Positions 14,381-23,772 of a stretch of DNA of 62,062 nucleotides are shown one piece after another. Origin of the DNA: Methylobacter sp. (GTDB taxonomy: Bacteria > Pseudomonadota > Gammaproteobacteria > Methylococcales > Methylomonadaceae); assembly GCA_026399025.1 (NCBI GenBank), contig JAPLRU010000032.1:1-62062 (forward strand). Direction: 5' to 3'. Below the pieces are notes generated by a model. That model worked only from the letters and a program-made list of their open reading frames with translations, was not told the origin of the DNA and made no database searches. A program made the position numbers and the translations under genes. The number at the start of each line of letters is the position of its first letter. Position 1 is the first letter of the stretch.

Positions 14381-15838
14381 TCAGCGGTTGCGTCTGGCTT
14401 CTTCTTCCTGGTTGATAAAGAAGGCGAGCCGTTCATTAAGAATCGAAGATAGCTGGAAATTAAGGCCTTGGGATTGTTGGGCCAGTTTTATTTGCAGGAT
14501 CGCGTCTCTGGTTTGCCCGGTTGCATAATAGTATTCGGCAAGATAACGATGAGACTCGGCCGGTTGATTTAAGTCGCTATACACTTGCGCCAGCAGTTGC
14601 GAATAAATCGGTTGCTGCTGGGTTTTGGGGCTTAACAGCAATAAGTTTTTCCGTGCCGATTCGGCGTTGCCGGCTTTTAGCAATGAGCTGATATATTCGA
14701 GCTTGATCGCTTCGTTTTCGGGAAACTGTTCGGTCAGCTTCTTGTAGCGGGCCAGCGCGGTGTTGTAGTTTTTGGCTTCCAACGCAGTGCGGGCAAGGCC
14801 GGTCAGGTATTGCTCCTGGTTTGGATATTCTTTGCTTAATTGCTGAAAAATGGCTTCCGCTTCCATGTATTTTTGCGTGTTAAGCGCGCACAGACCAAGT
14901 CCGTAGCGGGCAACGATACGTTGTTCAGTGGTGCCTTGGGTCGATCGGGACTGGAAATATTTAAGCGTTTCGGCATTGTCCGTGCCGGTTATAACCCGAA
15001 TTTTTGCTTTGGTCAGCTGATAACCGAGCGAGTCCGGATATTGTTTGTACGGATAGGTTTCCGCGCGCCCACGCGTGTCGGAAATACGTGAGGCGGTCAC
15101 CGGGTGAGTTCTTAAAAACTCGGGAACGCTTTGTCCGTAATAGCGGGTGGATTGTTGTAGACGCTCGAAAAAGGTGGGCATGCTGCGCGGGTCGAATTGC
15201 GAGCCCGCCAAGGTTTGCATACCGACACGGTCGGCCTCTGCTTCGTTTTCGCGAGTGAAATCGATTTGAAATTGAACACTGCCGGCTTGAATGGCGACGA
15301 TGGCGGCCTGTCCCAGCGCGGGGGATTGAGTGCCCAATAAAATGGCGGCCAAGGTTGCGGCGGCGGTCGGGATCGATAAGCGGCTGGCGGCCTCGTAAGC
15401 ACGGTATAAATGGCGCTGGGTGACGTGGGCGATTTCGTGCGCCATCACCGAGGCCAGTTCGCTTTCGGCTTCGGTCATTAAAATCAAGCCGGAATTGACC
15501 CCGATATAGCCGCCGGGCCCCGCAAACGCGTTAATGTCATTTTCCATGACCACAAAAAAATGAAACGGATTGCCCGGTGTGTCGCTATTAGCCGCTAGTT
15601 TTTCACCGATAGTTTGGATGTATTGCTGAATTTCGGCATCCTGGTTGATCGAAATTTGCGAGTGCAGACTGCGGAAAAAGGCTTCGCCAAACTCTTTTTC
15701 TTCGGCGGGTGTAATCAGGGTGCCGGAGGAATCGCCCATATCGGGTAATTCGATTTTGGTGATTTCAACGGCCTGCGGCGGAGCGGGAAACAGGGCCAGG
15801 CTTAACGCCAATGTGAGTGCGGAGGGTTTGAATTTCAT
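14381..15838 (-). CDS. bepA: Periplasmic M48 metalloprotease with TPRs, BepA/YfgC-like
   Basis: The 485-residue protein starts with a signal peptide (MKFKPSALTLALSLALFPAP, cleavage near 23). The peptidase domain holds the zinc motif HEIAH (about 135-139) and the third ligand in ENEAEADRVG. The second half (about 290-470) is made of tetratricopeptide repeats. This is the layout of BepA, which degrades or repairs stalled outer-membrane proteins such as LptD at the BAM complex. It stands alone on the minus strand. Confidence 0.87.
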   Translation of the reverse strand: MKFKPSALTLALSLALFPAPPQAVEITKIELPDMGDSSGTLITPAEEKEFGEAFFRSLHSQISINQDAEIQQYIQTIGEKLAANSDTPGNPFHFFVVMENDINAFAGPGGYIGVNSGLILMTEAESELASVMAHEIAHVTQRHLYRAYEAASRLSIPTAAATLAAILLGTQSPALGQAAIVAIQAGSVQFQIDFTRENEAEADRVGMQTLAGSQFDPRSMPTFFERLQQSTRYYGQSVPEFLRTHPVTASRISDTRGRAETYPYKQYPDSLGYQLTKAKIRVITGTDNAETLKYFQSRSTQGTTEQRIVARYGLGLCALNTQKYMEAEAIFQQLSKEYPNQEQYLTGLARTALEAKNYNTALARYKKLTEQFPENEAIKLEYISSLLKAGNAESARKNLLLLSPKTQQQPIYSQLLAQVYSDLNQPAESHRYLAEYYYATGQTRDAILQIKLAQQSQGLNFQLSSILNERLAFFINQEEEARRNR

Positions 15839-16039
15839 ACGATGAGACTGAATAAAATTTAAGTAACTACCCGGCTATCAAGGCCAATGGAGCGCGGATG
15901 ATGCAGATAATGACGATAAACACAGCTAAGCCCCAAGGCGATAAATGGGTTTTTCAGGGCTTTTCAAAAAATCTTATTCACTCATAATCATCCGCTTCAT
16001 CAGTGTTCTATTTTTCTCACTGCAGAGTAGATTGAATAT

Positions 16040-16987
16040 CTATTGTTCCAGATACTCTTCGCTTTCGCAAAGCGGAAGAGAGATGTAGCGGTTACGGCCT
16101 TTTTGTTTGGCTTGATAAAGAGCGGCATCGGCTTTGTTTAACAGGTTATCATCGCGTTCAGGAATGCCGGTGCAAAGACCGATGCTGATGGTGACCCGAT
16201 GGAAGGGGCTGGAATTGATATGGGGTATGGCCAAATTAAAAACCGCGCGTCTTAATTTTTCGGCAATTTGTTCGGCAACTTGTTGAGGTAAATGAGGCAT
16301 GACCAGCACGAATTCTTCTCCGCCGTAACGGGCCACTATATCGGTGGCGCGCGACAGCTGCGCTTTTAATGCATCCGCAACCTGTTTGATAGCATGATCG
16401 CCGGCTATGTGTCCGTAATAATCGTTATAGGGTTTAAAAAAATCAATATCAATCATGAATACGGATAAGAGATGCTTTTGCCTTTTTGCATCGGCTACCG
16501 CTATTTCGTAATGCGCATCGAAGAAGCGGCGATTGCAGATGTCGGTCAGGCTATCTGTTATGGCTTCTTTCTTCAAAAGTTCCGAATGAGAGCGCAGTAT
16601 TTTTTCCCGCTTGATTGAGGTACTGGAATCGGTTATCTGAATCAGGCAGCAAGGTTCATTGAGTTGCGAGCGAATGGGAGTAATGGTAATGGATTGGTAC
16701 ATTCGGGCCTGCTGCCGGGTTGTCTCGAATACGCTGTAAAGAGGCAGCGGCGTGCGATGCAGGGCGGTGGATAAAACCACGGGTAATCTATATTCCAAGG
16801 TATTTTTAAGCGCGGCCAAGAATGCGGAAGAGACAGGTTCTGAAAAAGCCTGTTCAAGTGGCCGGTTAAGCGCATTGGCTTCTTTAATGTTGCTGTATTT
16901 GGCGATCCAGTTATTCCAAAGCAACACCTTGCCTTCGGCGTCGACTACGATCAGCCCGAGGTTAAGCGCGTTGGATATGTCTTCCAT
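16040..16987 (-). CDS. PAS-GGDEF diguanylate cyclase
   Basis: From the ATG at 16987 the protein has 315 residues. Residues 1-110 form a PAS-like sensor (LGLIVVDAEGKVLLWNNW). The GGDEF domain follows a short helix (SHSELLKKEAITDSLTDICNRR). The active site is intact as RYGGEEF, and the inhibitory I-site RATD lies five residues before it, so product feedback is expected. It makes cyclic di-GMP. A TTG at 17029 would add 14 residues. It is the last gene of an operon with a receiver protein and a CheC-like phosphatase, so its signal probably comes from them. Confidence 0.88.
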   Translation of the reverse strand: MEDISNALNLGLIVVDAEGKVLLWNNWIAKYSNIKEANALNRPLEQAFSEPVSSAFLAALKNTLEYRLPVVLSTALHRTPLPLYSVFETTRQQARMYQSITITPIRSQLNEPCCLIQITDSSTSIKREKILRSHSELLKKEAITDSLTDICNRRFFDAHYEIAVADAKRQKHLLSVFMIDIDFFKPYNDYYGHIAGDHAIKQVADALKAQLSRATDIVARYGGEEFVLVMPHLPQQVAEQIAEKLRRAVFNLAIPHINSSPFHRVTISIGLCTGIPERDDNLLNKADAALYQAKQKGRNRYISLPLCESEEYLEQ

Positions 16988-17075
16988 ATCGAAACGTTCG
17001 GCTGCATAGGCGCAGGAGGGAGAGGGCAAAAACCGGATGTTTTAGTTGAGGCGGAAGAAGAGGTTGGAATTTCAC

Positions 17076-17690
17076 TCATGAAAGGTTGCCCAAAAATTGA
17101 TCGACATGGGTAACAAGATTGGTCAAGGAGGCTGAACTTAGCAGGAATACCAGATTACCCGCAGTATGTCGTTTTTCGATGGCGAGATCAATATGTAATA
17201 CCATAACGTAGGGTTGATTGGAATCCTCTTTGAGCCGCTGTAATATTTCATCGGCCGATGCGACCGTGTAATCGGGTAAAGAACTCTCCAGAGTCAAATT
17301 AAGTATGTCGGCCATTGCAGACAAACAGGCGTTTAAAATGATGTTGCCCAATTCGCACATGGCTTCATGCTCAAATTCGGCAAGCTCTTCAAGACTCATC
17401 TGCGAGCCCATCATATCGCTAACGATTTTTAACGCTTGCTCTTCAGTAAATAAAAGCACCGCCTCGGCATTAAAAGGACCGCTAAATTTTTGGTTTACCG
17501 CGCCAAAGCGTCCATTGCTTAACGATAACGTTGCCGAATTTATGTCTTCCGAATTGATAATTTGCACCGAGGGCACGGAAATGCGCACTTCGTCCCCGAC
17601 TATTTCGCTCAGGCTTAATGCGGCCCGGCCTGCGCCGATGCTGAATACCTCTGTTAGCGCGTCAAGATGAAGTTCGTTGAGATCGCTCAT
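17076..17690 (-). CDS. CheC-like phosphatase domain protein
   Basis: The 204-residue protein has the CheC/CheX/FliY fold with two pseudo-symmetric active helices. The first (LTEVFSIGAGRAALSLSEI, about 12-30) has lost the asparagine of the ExxN motif (S instead). The second (EHEAMCELGNIILNACL, about 107-123) keeps E-x-x-N. One phosphatase centre should remain. Proteins of this kind remove phosphate from CheY-like receivers; the coupled gene upstream encodes just such a receiver. The ATG overlaps the receiver stop (TGA). Confidence 0.82.
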   Translation of the reverse strand: MSDLNELHLDALTEVFSIGAGRAALSLSEIVGDEVRISVPSVQIINSEDINSATLSLSNGRFGAVNQKFSGPFNAEAVLLFTEEQALKIVSDMMGSQMSLEELAEFEHEAMCELGNIILNACLSAMADILNLTLESSLPDYTVASADEILQRLKEDSNQPYVMVLHIDLAIEKRHTAGNLVFLLSSASLTNLVTHVDQFLGNLS

Positions 17691-18070
17691 TTTGAATCGG
17701 CAAAATAGTCTAGCGCCAGAGCAATTGATTTTTCTGTGACCGGTTTTGCAATGAGTATGGTGCCTAGCTCGCGGGCACGGTTTTGGTGTGTTTCTTGAAT
17801 ATTTGCCGAGAAAATAACGAGCTTTATTAGGGGGTATTTAGATAATATCCGTTCCGCGGTATCGGTCCCTGAAATGCCCGGCATATTAATATCCATGGTG
17901 CAGTAGTCAGGAAGATCTTCATCAACCAGTGCAATAGCCTCTTCGCCGCAGACGGCTTCATAGGTTATCCATTCCGGGTATTGAGCGAGGATATGGGTGC
18001 GGATTAACATTCTTGAGACTTTGCTATCGTCGACGATCAGAAGCTTTTTTATTGAACAGTCCGCAGGCAT
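17687..18070 (-). CDS. Single-domain response regulator (CheY-like)
   Basis: The product (127 aa from ATG 18070) is one receiver domain: acidic pair in LLIVDDSKVSRM, phospho-acceptor Asp in YCTMDINMPG, and the conserved lysine in LIAKPV. No output domain. It overlaps the CheC-like gene by ATGA, so the pair is probably a switch and its phosphatase, feeding the diguanylate cyclase behind them. An upstream in-frame start at 18121 exists but adds an unlike N-terminus. Confidence 0.85.
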   Translation of the reverse strand: MPADCSIKKLLIVDDSKVSRMLIRTHILAQYPEWITYEAVCGEEAIALVDEDLPDYCTMDINMPGISGTDTAERILSKYPLIKLVIFSANIQETHQNRARELGTILIAKPVTEKSIALALDYFADSK

Positions 18071-18734
18071 GATTGATGTTTTGTTTGATTTGAATGCAAA
18101 TATTTTACATGAAAAGATCAAACTCGCGAAGCTATTCTACCGCTCAGGCTTTGAAAGTATAGAGCGAGAACGCTTATCTGAATGGGATTGGATTTGGAGT
18201 ACGGCATTGCCGGCGCATTGCGCTGCGGTAATGCAATAAACTTTACATGATGAGTCAGAGGTAACAAGCGGCCTAGATCATGAGAAAAAACCAGGCTGCG
18301 TCAACCTAAACTCAGCGCAATGATTATTTGCGGCACAGAGAGGCGTCAATAGGTTAGTACCGCGCCAGTGACTGTTCGTAACCGGCGTCCTGCGCGGGCC
18401 GCTTGCTCTCTGCCTTCTCGGCTGTGCCGCTTCGTTTCATGGTCGGTAAACTGGATTTTCACGGCTCAAACATTAATCAAAACGCGGCGGCAGAAATGTC
18501 CGTAAAGGCAGGAAACGGCTGGATTTTTTACGTAACACAGGAGGTGAACATAATAAACCTCATCATCTTGTTCAGGTCAGACTACGATATACCTGCACAA
18601 CTCTTAATTATGCATAAACTCCAGTGATTTTATAACTGTTAGTAACCCGATTGAAGTGGAAATGCTGTAAGGACATTTTTATTCTGCTGTATTTTCTTTT
18701 ATACTTGTAGGGTTAAATACATAAAGGAGCCCCC
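18071..18734. other. Intergenic region between divergent signalling and mtdB genes
   Basis: No credible gene. A 74-codon frame at 18403 has no ribosome-binding site and no protein-like pattern. The end should hold the promoter of the mtdB pair; a -10-like TATACT lies at 18700-18705, about 30 bp before the ATG, without a clear -35 box. AAGGAG directly precedes the ATG at 18735. Confidence 0.4.
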
Positions 18735-19649
18735 ATGGAAAAGCCATTCATTTTACACATGTTAACCACCGCTAAAAATCTCAGTCCGTTCGATGTCAAT
18801 ATGGCATTGGATGCCGGCTGGGTTTCCGCTTTACCCTATATCAATGTTGAACCCAGTGAAGTTCAAGGCTTGGTGCAGGATGCCATTTTTTCCCGTAGCC
18901 CTAAAAACTTAAAACGCACCGGTATCTTCATTGGCGGACGCGATACCAAGCAGGCGATGGACATGTTAAAAATGGCCAAACGCTCAATGTTCCCTCCATT
19001 TGAAGTGTCCGTGTTCGCCGATCCCAGCGGCGCATTTACTACCGCTGCCGGCATGGTTGCTGCTGTCGAGCGTGAATTAATGGCTAAATTCGATACCACC
19101 TTGGAAGGAAAAAACATTCTGGTACTGGGCGGAACCGGACCGGTAGGCCAAGTAGTTGCAGTAATTGCCGCGCAAGACGGAGCTAAAGTTAAACTCATCG
19201 GCCGTCAATTGGAGAAAGCTCAAGCGATTGCCGATATGTGTAACAACGAGTTCGGCGACGGTAAAATTACTATCGAAGCCGGCGCGGATGCGGATAAAGC
19301 GGAATACATTAAAACGGCTGACGTTGTTTTTGCCACCGGCGCAGCCGGTATCGAATTATTAAGCGCGGAACTCATCGCCTCGGCCTCACAATTAAAAGTT
19401 GTTGCCGACGCCAATGCCGTGCCGCCTGCCGGCATTGCGGGTGTTGACGCTTTCCATAACGGCACACCGATTGAAGGTTCAATCAGCGGTGCAGTCGGCT
19501 TGGGCGCCATGGCCATTGGTAATATTAAATTTCAGACTCAGGTTCTTTTGTTGAAAAAAATGATCAATAGCGACAAGCCTGTTTACTTGCATTTTGAGCA
19601 CGCCTTTGATACGGCAAGAGAATATATCAAATCCAGCGCTTCAGTCTGA
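18735..19649 (+). CDS. mtdB: Methylene-tetrahydromethanopterin dehydrogenase paralogue 1
   Basis: The 304-residue protein begins ILHMLTTAKNLSPFDVNMAL, as MtdB of methylotrophs does, and carries the shared core FIGGRD and PPFEVSVFADPSGAFTTAAG. It oxidises methylene-H4MPT to methenyl-H4MPT in formaldehyde oxidation. The Rossmann loop is GGTGPVGQV (about 136-144). The second strand ends in an arginine (LIGRQLEKAQAIAD), which resembles NADP-binding MtdA, so NADP use is possible. A strong ribosome-binding site (AAGGAG) fits high expression. It is followed after 38 bp by a second copy. Confidence 0.87.
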   Translation: MEKPFILHMLTTAKNLSPFDVNMALDAGWVSALPYINVEPSEVQGLVQDAIFSRSPKNLKRTGIFIGGRDTKQAMDMLKMAKRSMFPPFEVSVFADPSGAFTTAAGMVAAVERELMAKFDTTLEGKNILVLGGTGPVGQVVAVIAAQDGAKVKLIGRQLEKAQAIADMCNNEFGDGKITIEAGADADKAEYIKTADVVFATGAAGIELLSAELIASASQLKVVADANAVPPAGIAGVDAFHNGTPIEGSISGAVGLGAMAIGNIKFQTQVLLLKKMINSDKPVYLHFEHAFDTAREYIKSSASV

Positions 19650-19687
19650 ATTTTGGATTAACCTGCATAATAAAAAGGATCTCACTA

Positions 19688-20611
19688 ATGGCGAAACGAA
19701 GCATTCTTCATATGCTTGACCCCATGCCGAATAACAGTCCATTCGATATTAATATGGCGCTGGACGCAGGATTTGATGTACTGATTCCGTATAATAACGT
19801 CAAGCTGGATAACGTTTACGGGCTGACTCAAGACGCCACTTTCTCACGCAGTCCATCCGGCGTTAAGCGCACCGGAATTTTTATTGGCGGCCGTGATTTA
19901 GGTTTAGCCATGGATATGCTGAATACCAGTAAGCAAGCCATGGTTCCGCCTTTTGAAATTTCGGTTTTTGCCGACCCTAGCGGCGCTTTTACTACGGCTG
20001 CGGCCTTAGTGACATGTGCGGAAAAAGAACTGAAGGCAAAACACGACAAAGACCTGAAAGGTTGTTCCGTCGTGATTTTTGGCGGTACCGGTCCGGTGGG
20101 TATTGCTACCGGCATTATTGCTTCATTAGCTGGCGCCGATGTGACATTAACCGACCATTTATCCATCGATACAGCTCTGGATGTTGCCAAAGCCTACAAT
20201 CGGCGTTTTAAATGTACTTTAAAAGGGGCTTTAGCTCATTCCGATGCAGATAAGGCCCAATTGGTCGCCAACACCGACATTATTTTTAGTACAGCTAAAG
20301 CGGGCGTTCAGGTTTTAAATGCCAATGTACTGAAAAAGGCAACGCAACTTAAAGTGGCCGGTGATGTTAATGCCGTTCCGCCTTTTGGTATAGAAGGCGT
20401 CGAAAATAATGATTGCGGAGCACCGCTTATCCATGCAATAAACGCGCAAGGTGCAGTAGGAATCGGTGCTTTAGCTATCGGAAATGTTAAGTTTCAACTG
20501 CAACATGAACTATTAAAAGCAATGCTGGGAACCGGACAGCCTTTGTTTATTGATTTTAGATATGCGTTTAATAAAGCCCGAGAAATGCAATTCGGTCCTT
20601 GCGTAAATTAA
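19688..20611 (+). CDS. mtdB: Methylene-tetrahydromethanopterin dehydrogenase paralogue 2
   Basis: The 307-residue protein shares the start ILHMLDPMPNNSPFDINMAL and the core FIGGRDLGLAMDML with the gene before it. The dinucleotide loop GGTGPVGIAT is kept. The strand after it ends TLTDHLSIDTALDV, with an aspartate where paralogue 1 has arginine, which points to NAD preference or a different cofactor. It is probably co-transcribed with paralogue 1 (ribosome-binding site AAGGAT). Which of the two is the main MtdB is unclear. Confidence 0.87.
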   Translation: MAKRSILHMLDPMPNNSPFDINMALDAGFDVLIPYNNVKLDNVYGLTQDATFSRSPSGVKRTGIFIGGRDLGLAMDMLNTSKQAMVPPFEISVFADPSGAFTTAAALVTCAEKELKAKHDKDLKGCSVVIFGGTGPVGIATGIIASLAGADVTLTDHLSIDTALDVAKAYNRRFKCTLKGALAHSDADKAQLVANTDIIFSTAKAGVQVLNANVLKKATQLKVAGDVNAVPPFGIEGVENNDCGAPLIHAINAQGAVGIGALAIGNVKFQLQHELLKAMLGTGQPLFIDFRYAFNKAREMQFGPCVN

Positions 20612-21602
20612 ACTCATGGATGATCAGTGTCTGAAAGAAAAGTATAAAACCTTGCTAAACTCTCTTTCGGATACTGATTATTTCCTGTCGTTATCCTCAT
20701 CTTTATCTCTAATTGTAACTACTTAGCTTTATTAATCGCAACGTAGCGCGCAGTTATGTTCTTGTCTTTAGCGCTTGATTTTGCGTTTAGTTAAAAAGCA
20801 ATTTTTGTTTTCATAGGTTTATTGCCCGAAATGTTTGGCTTCGGCTATTAATCCGGATAATGCTAAACATTATAAAAAACGCTATTTCGTTGACGCAATT
20901 GTACACGCTGTAGATTAAGGGTTATAGCCGTTGTCTACGAGAGCCCCGCGTTGGCCACCTCAGATTCCACACCGTTATGTTTTTTGCTGAGCATTGTGTC
21001 CGGGCGCAAAACCGGCTTTCGATTCCGGCAATGGCTTAAAAAGAGCTTCACTCAAAGGTTTTCGATAGCCTTCATAATCCGTTACAATGAGTTTTTGTTA
21101 ATGACTTACAAAATTTCAACGGCTACAAGTGCATCGTTTCGAAGCGTCGGCTGGCATTTTGAAACATATTAAACAAAGCTCATCGGCATAGAGGTCGTTA
21201 CAGGATGGCGCGCTATTGAGGTGGAACCGGTACAAGTATCATTCCTCCCGGCAGCGTTGCTCAAGTTACAGCCTTTTCCGTTCGTGGGCAACTTGTCGAG
21301 GCATATCTTAGATACCTCAACCGGTTAGCTTTTCGCCTGTTCCCAAACTATCGAGACTGTGAAAGTACTTGTTTGAGAACAAAAGCATTCGCCATGAAGG
21401 ACGCGACGTTTTCAGCGTATTTTATTTTTCCTTCGTGAACTTCGTGCTGAATAGGTTGTTGAACCGATTTTGGCAATACTTTCACCGTCTCTCAGAGGAC
21501 CTGAATCGAACCGGAATGTCGTTGGCAAGCCGCTAACTTAAGGCATATAGGAATAACTCGCCTTTAATCGTCAGGTTGACATTATTTACCAAAAGGATAC
21601 TC
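20612..21602. other. Long intergenic region with one MITE, no solid gene
   Basis: A 36-codon frame begins at 20616 (MDDQCLKEKYKTLLNSLSD) right behind the mtdB pair but has no ribosome-binding site and no recognised relative; it may be the N-terminal scrap of a gene. An imperfect hairpin (CTGAAAGA / TCTTTCGG, 20631-20669) lies within it. From 21353 to 21491 there is a MITE-C copy. The remainder shows nothing I can name. Confidence 0.4.
21353..21491. mobile_element. MITE-C copy with both TIRs
   Basis: Left end GAGACTGTGAAAGTACTT and right end AATACTTTCACCGTCTC are inverted copies. The centre has diverged but still shows TTCCTTCGTGAACTTCGTGC, as in the copies at 10630 and 44966. It has no coding capacity. 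Confidence 0.7.
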
Positions 21603-22721
21603 ATGAAAAAAGCGCTTATCACAGGAATTACCGGTCAGGATGGTTCTTATCTGGCCGAATTTCTTTTGGAGAAAGGCTACGAGGTACATGGCATCAAGCG
21701 CCGCGCCTCATCATTTAACACCCAGCGTGTAGACCATATTTATCAAGATCCGCACATCGAGCATCAACGCTTTATTTTGCATTACGGCGATTTAACCGAT
21801 GCTTCGAACCTGACTCGGATCATTCAGCAGGTGCAGCCGGACGAGGTGTATAACCTGGGCGCGCAAAGTCATGTTGCGGTCAGTTTCGAATCGCCGGAAT
21901 ATACAGCCGATGTCGATGCGCTGGGTACTTTGCGTTTACTCGAAGCCATCCGCTTATTGGGGCTGGAAAAGAAAACCCGTTTTTATCAGGCCTCCACCTC
22001 GGAACTCTACGGGCTGGTGCAAGAGACTCCGCAAAAGGAAACAACGCCGTTTTATCCCCGTAGCCCATACGCGGTAGCCAAGCTCTATGCTTACTGGATG
22101 ACGGTGAATTACCGGGAAGCTTACGGTATGTATGCCTGCAACGGTATTTTGTTTAATCATGAATCGCCGCGCCGGGGGGAAACTTTCGTCACCCGAAAAA
22201 TTACCCGCGGCTTGACTAACATTGCCTTGGGTTTGGAGCACTGCCTGTATTTGGGCAATATGGATGCGTTGCGCGACTGGGGGCACGCCAAGGATTATGT
22301 GCGTATGCAGTGGATGATGCTGCAACATGAACAGCCGGAAGACTTTGTGATTGCCACCGGCGTACAGTATTCGGTACGTCAATTTGTCGAATGGTCGGCT
22401 GCCGAGCTGGGTATTACGCTGCATTTCGAGGGGCTGGGTGTAGATGAACAAGGCGTGGTTAAATCGATTGTCGGCGATAAAGCGCCGATGCTGAAGGTGG
22501 GCGATGTGGTGGTCAGAGTCGATCCGCGTTACTTTCGTCCTACCGAAGTCGAGACTTTATTGGGCGATCCGAGCAAAGCAAAAGAAAAGCTCGGTTGGAT
22601 GCCGGAAATTAGCGTGCAGCAGATGTGCGCCGAAATGGTGGAGGAAGATTTACTAACCGCTCAGCGGCATGCGCTGTTGAAAACGCACGGTTATCACCTG
22701 CCGGTTTCAGTGGAGAACTAA
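21603..22721 (+). CDS. gmd: GDP-mannose 4,6-dehydratase
   Basis: The 372-residue short-chain dehydrogenase converts GDP-mannose to GDP-4-keto-6-deoxymannose. The NADP loop is [15 protein letters not shown], the catalytic triad is in QASTSELYG and [15 protein letters not shown], and [20 protein letters not shown] is typical of Gmd. ATG 21603 follows AAAAGGATACTC. It lies 2 bp before fcl, with manC behind, giving a complete route from mannose-1-phosphate to GDP-L-fucose for exopolysaccharide or O-antigen. Confidence 0.94.
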   Translation: MKKALITGITGQDGSYLAEFLLEKGYEVHGIKRRASSFNTQRVDHIYQDPHIEHQRFILHYGDLTDASNLTRIIQQVQPDEVYNLGAQSHVAVSFESPEYTADVDALGTLRLLEAIRLLGLEKKTRFYQASTSELYGLVQETPQKETTPFYPRSPYAVAKLYAYWMTVNYREAYGMYACNGILFNHESPRRGETFVTRKITRGLTNIALGLEHCLYLGNMDALRDWGHAKDYVRMQWMMLQHEQPEDFVIATGVQYSVRQFVEWSAAELGITLHFEGLGVDEQGVVKSIVGDKAPMLKVGDVVVRVDPRYFRPTEVETLLGDPSKAKEKLGWMPEISVQQMCAEMVEEDLLTAQRHALLKTHGYHLPVSVEN

Positions 22722-22723
22722 GC

Positions 22724-23701
22724 ATGACTCAACATTTAGAGCAGCTTGTTTTTGTTGCCGGACACCGCGGCATGGCCGGTTCGGCTATCGTGCGCCGGTT
22801 GCAGGCCTTGGGTTACGCCAATATCCTGACCGCAGACCGGAATGAACTGGATCTGACTCGGCAGGCGGAAGTGGAGCTTTTTTTCAAGAGGCATACGATA
22901 GAACAGGTGTACGTTGCTGCGGCCAAAGTAGGCGGAATTCATGCCAATCATACTTACCCGGCGGAATTCATCTACGAAAACCTGATGATCGAGGCGAATC
23001 TGATCCATTCCGCTCATTTGGCGGGCGTACAAAAGTTGCTGTTTTTAGGTTCTTCGTGCATTTATCCCAAGCTTGCACCGCAACCGATGAAAGAAGACGC
23101 CCTGCTCACCGGAACGCTGGAGCCTACCAACGAGCCTTACGCCCTTGCCAAAATTGCCGGCATTAAGTTGTGCGAAAGTTACAATCGTCAATATGGGCGC
23201 GATTACCGGAGCGTGATGCCGACCAATTTGTACGGCACGAACGATAATTTCCATCCGCAAAACAGTCATGTGATTCCTGCGATGATGCGGCGCTTTCATG
23301 AAGCGGTGTTGGCTCATGCCGATGAAGTGGTAATCTGGGGCAGCGGTACGCCGCTGCGGGAGTTTCTGCATGTGGATGACATGGCCGCAGCCTGCGTGCA
23401 TGTAATGAACTTGCCCCCGGCAGTCTATCAGGCGAACACTCAGCCGATGCTGTCTCACATCAACGTAGGTTCGGGCGTGGATTGTACGATTCGCGAACTG
23501 GCCGAAACGATGGCTAAAGTGACAGGCTTTAGCGGCAAACTGATGTTCGACGCCACCAAGCCCGACGGTGCGCCGCGTAAACTAATGGATGTTTCGCGGC
23601 TTAAAGCGTTGGACTGGCAAGCCCGGATAGGATTGGAAGACGGCTTGCGTGAAACTTATACTTGGTTTTTGCTTAATCAGGATCGTTACCGGCAAGCTTG
23701 A
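22724..23701 (+). CDS. fcl: GDP-L-fucose synthase
   Basis: A 325-residue epimerase/reductase acting on the Gmd product. The dinucleotide loop is [14 protein letters not shown], the serine/tyrosine/lysine site is in FLGSSCIYP and [11 protein letters not shown], and [19 protein letters not shown] is the Fcl signature. It begins 2 bp after gmd and is translated with it. Confidence 0.94.
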   Translation: MTQHLEQLVFVAGHRGMAGSAIVRRLQALGYANILTADRNELDLTRQAEVELFFKRHTIEQVYVAAAKVGGIHANHTYPAEFIYENLMIEANLIHSAHLAGVQKLLFLGSSCIYPKLAPQPMKEDALLTGTLEPTNEPYALAKIAGIKLCESYNRQYGRDYRSVMPTNLYGTNDNFHPQNSHVIPAMMRRFHEAVLAHADEVVIWGSGTPLREFLHVDDMAAACVHVMNLPPAVYQANTQPMLSHINVGSGVDCTIRELAETMAKVTGFSGKLMFDATKPDGAPRKLMDVSRLKALDWQARIGLEDGLRETYTWFLLNQDRYRQA

Positions 23702-23772
23702 GCGTGTTATGCATTCACTAGCGCCCCGTGCAAGCCATTAATCCCTCACGTTATTATTAAAGGACTATTACT

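Noticed and set aside
18403-18627. 74-codon frame before the mtdB pair
   Set aside because: No ribosome-binding site, improbable composition, no repeat or domain pattern.
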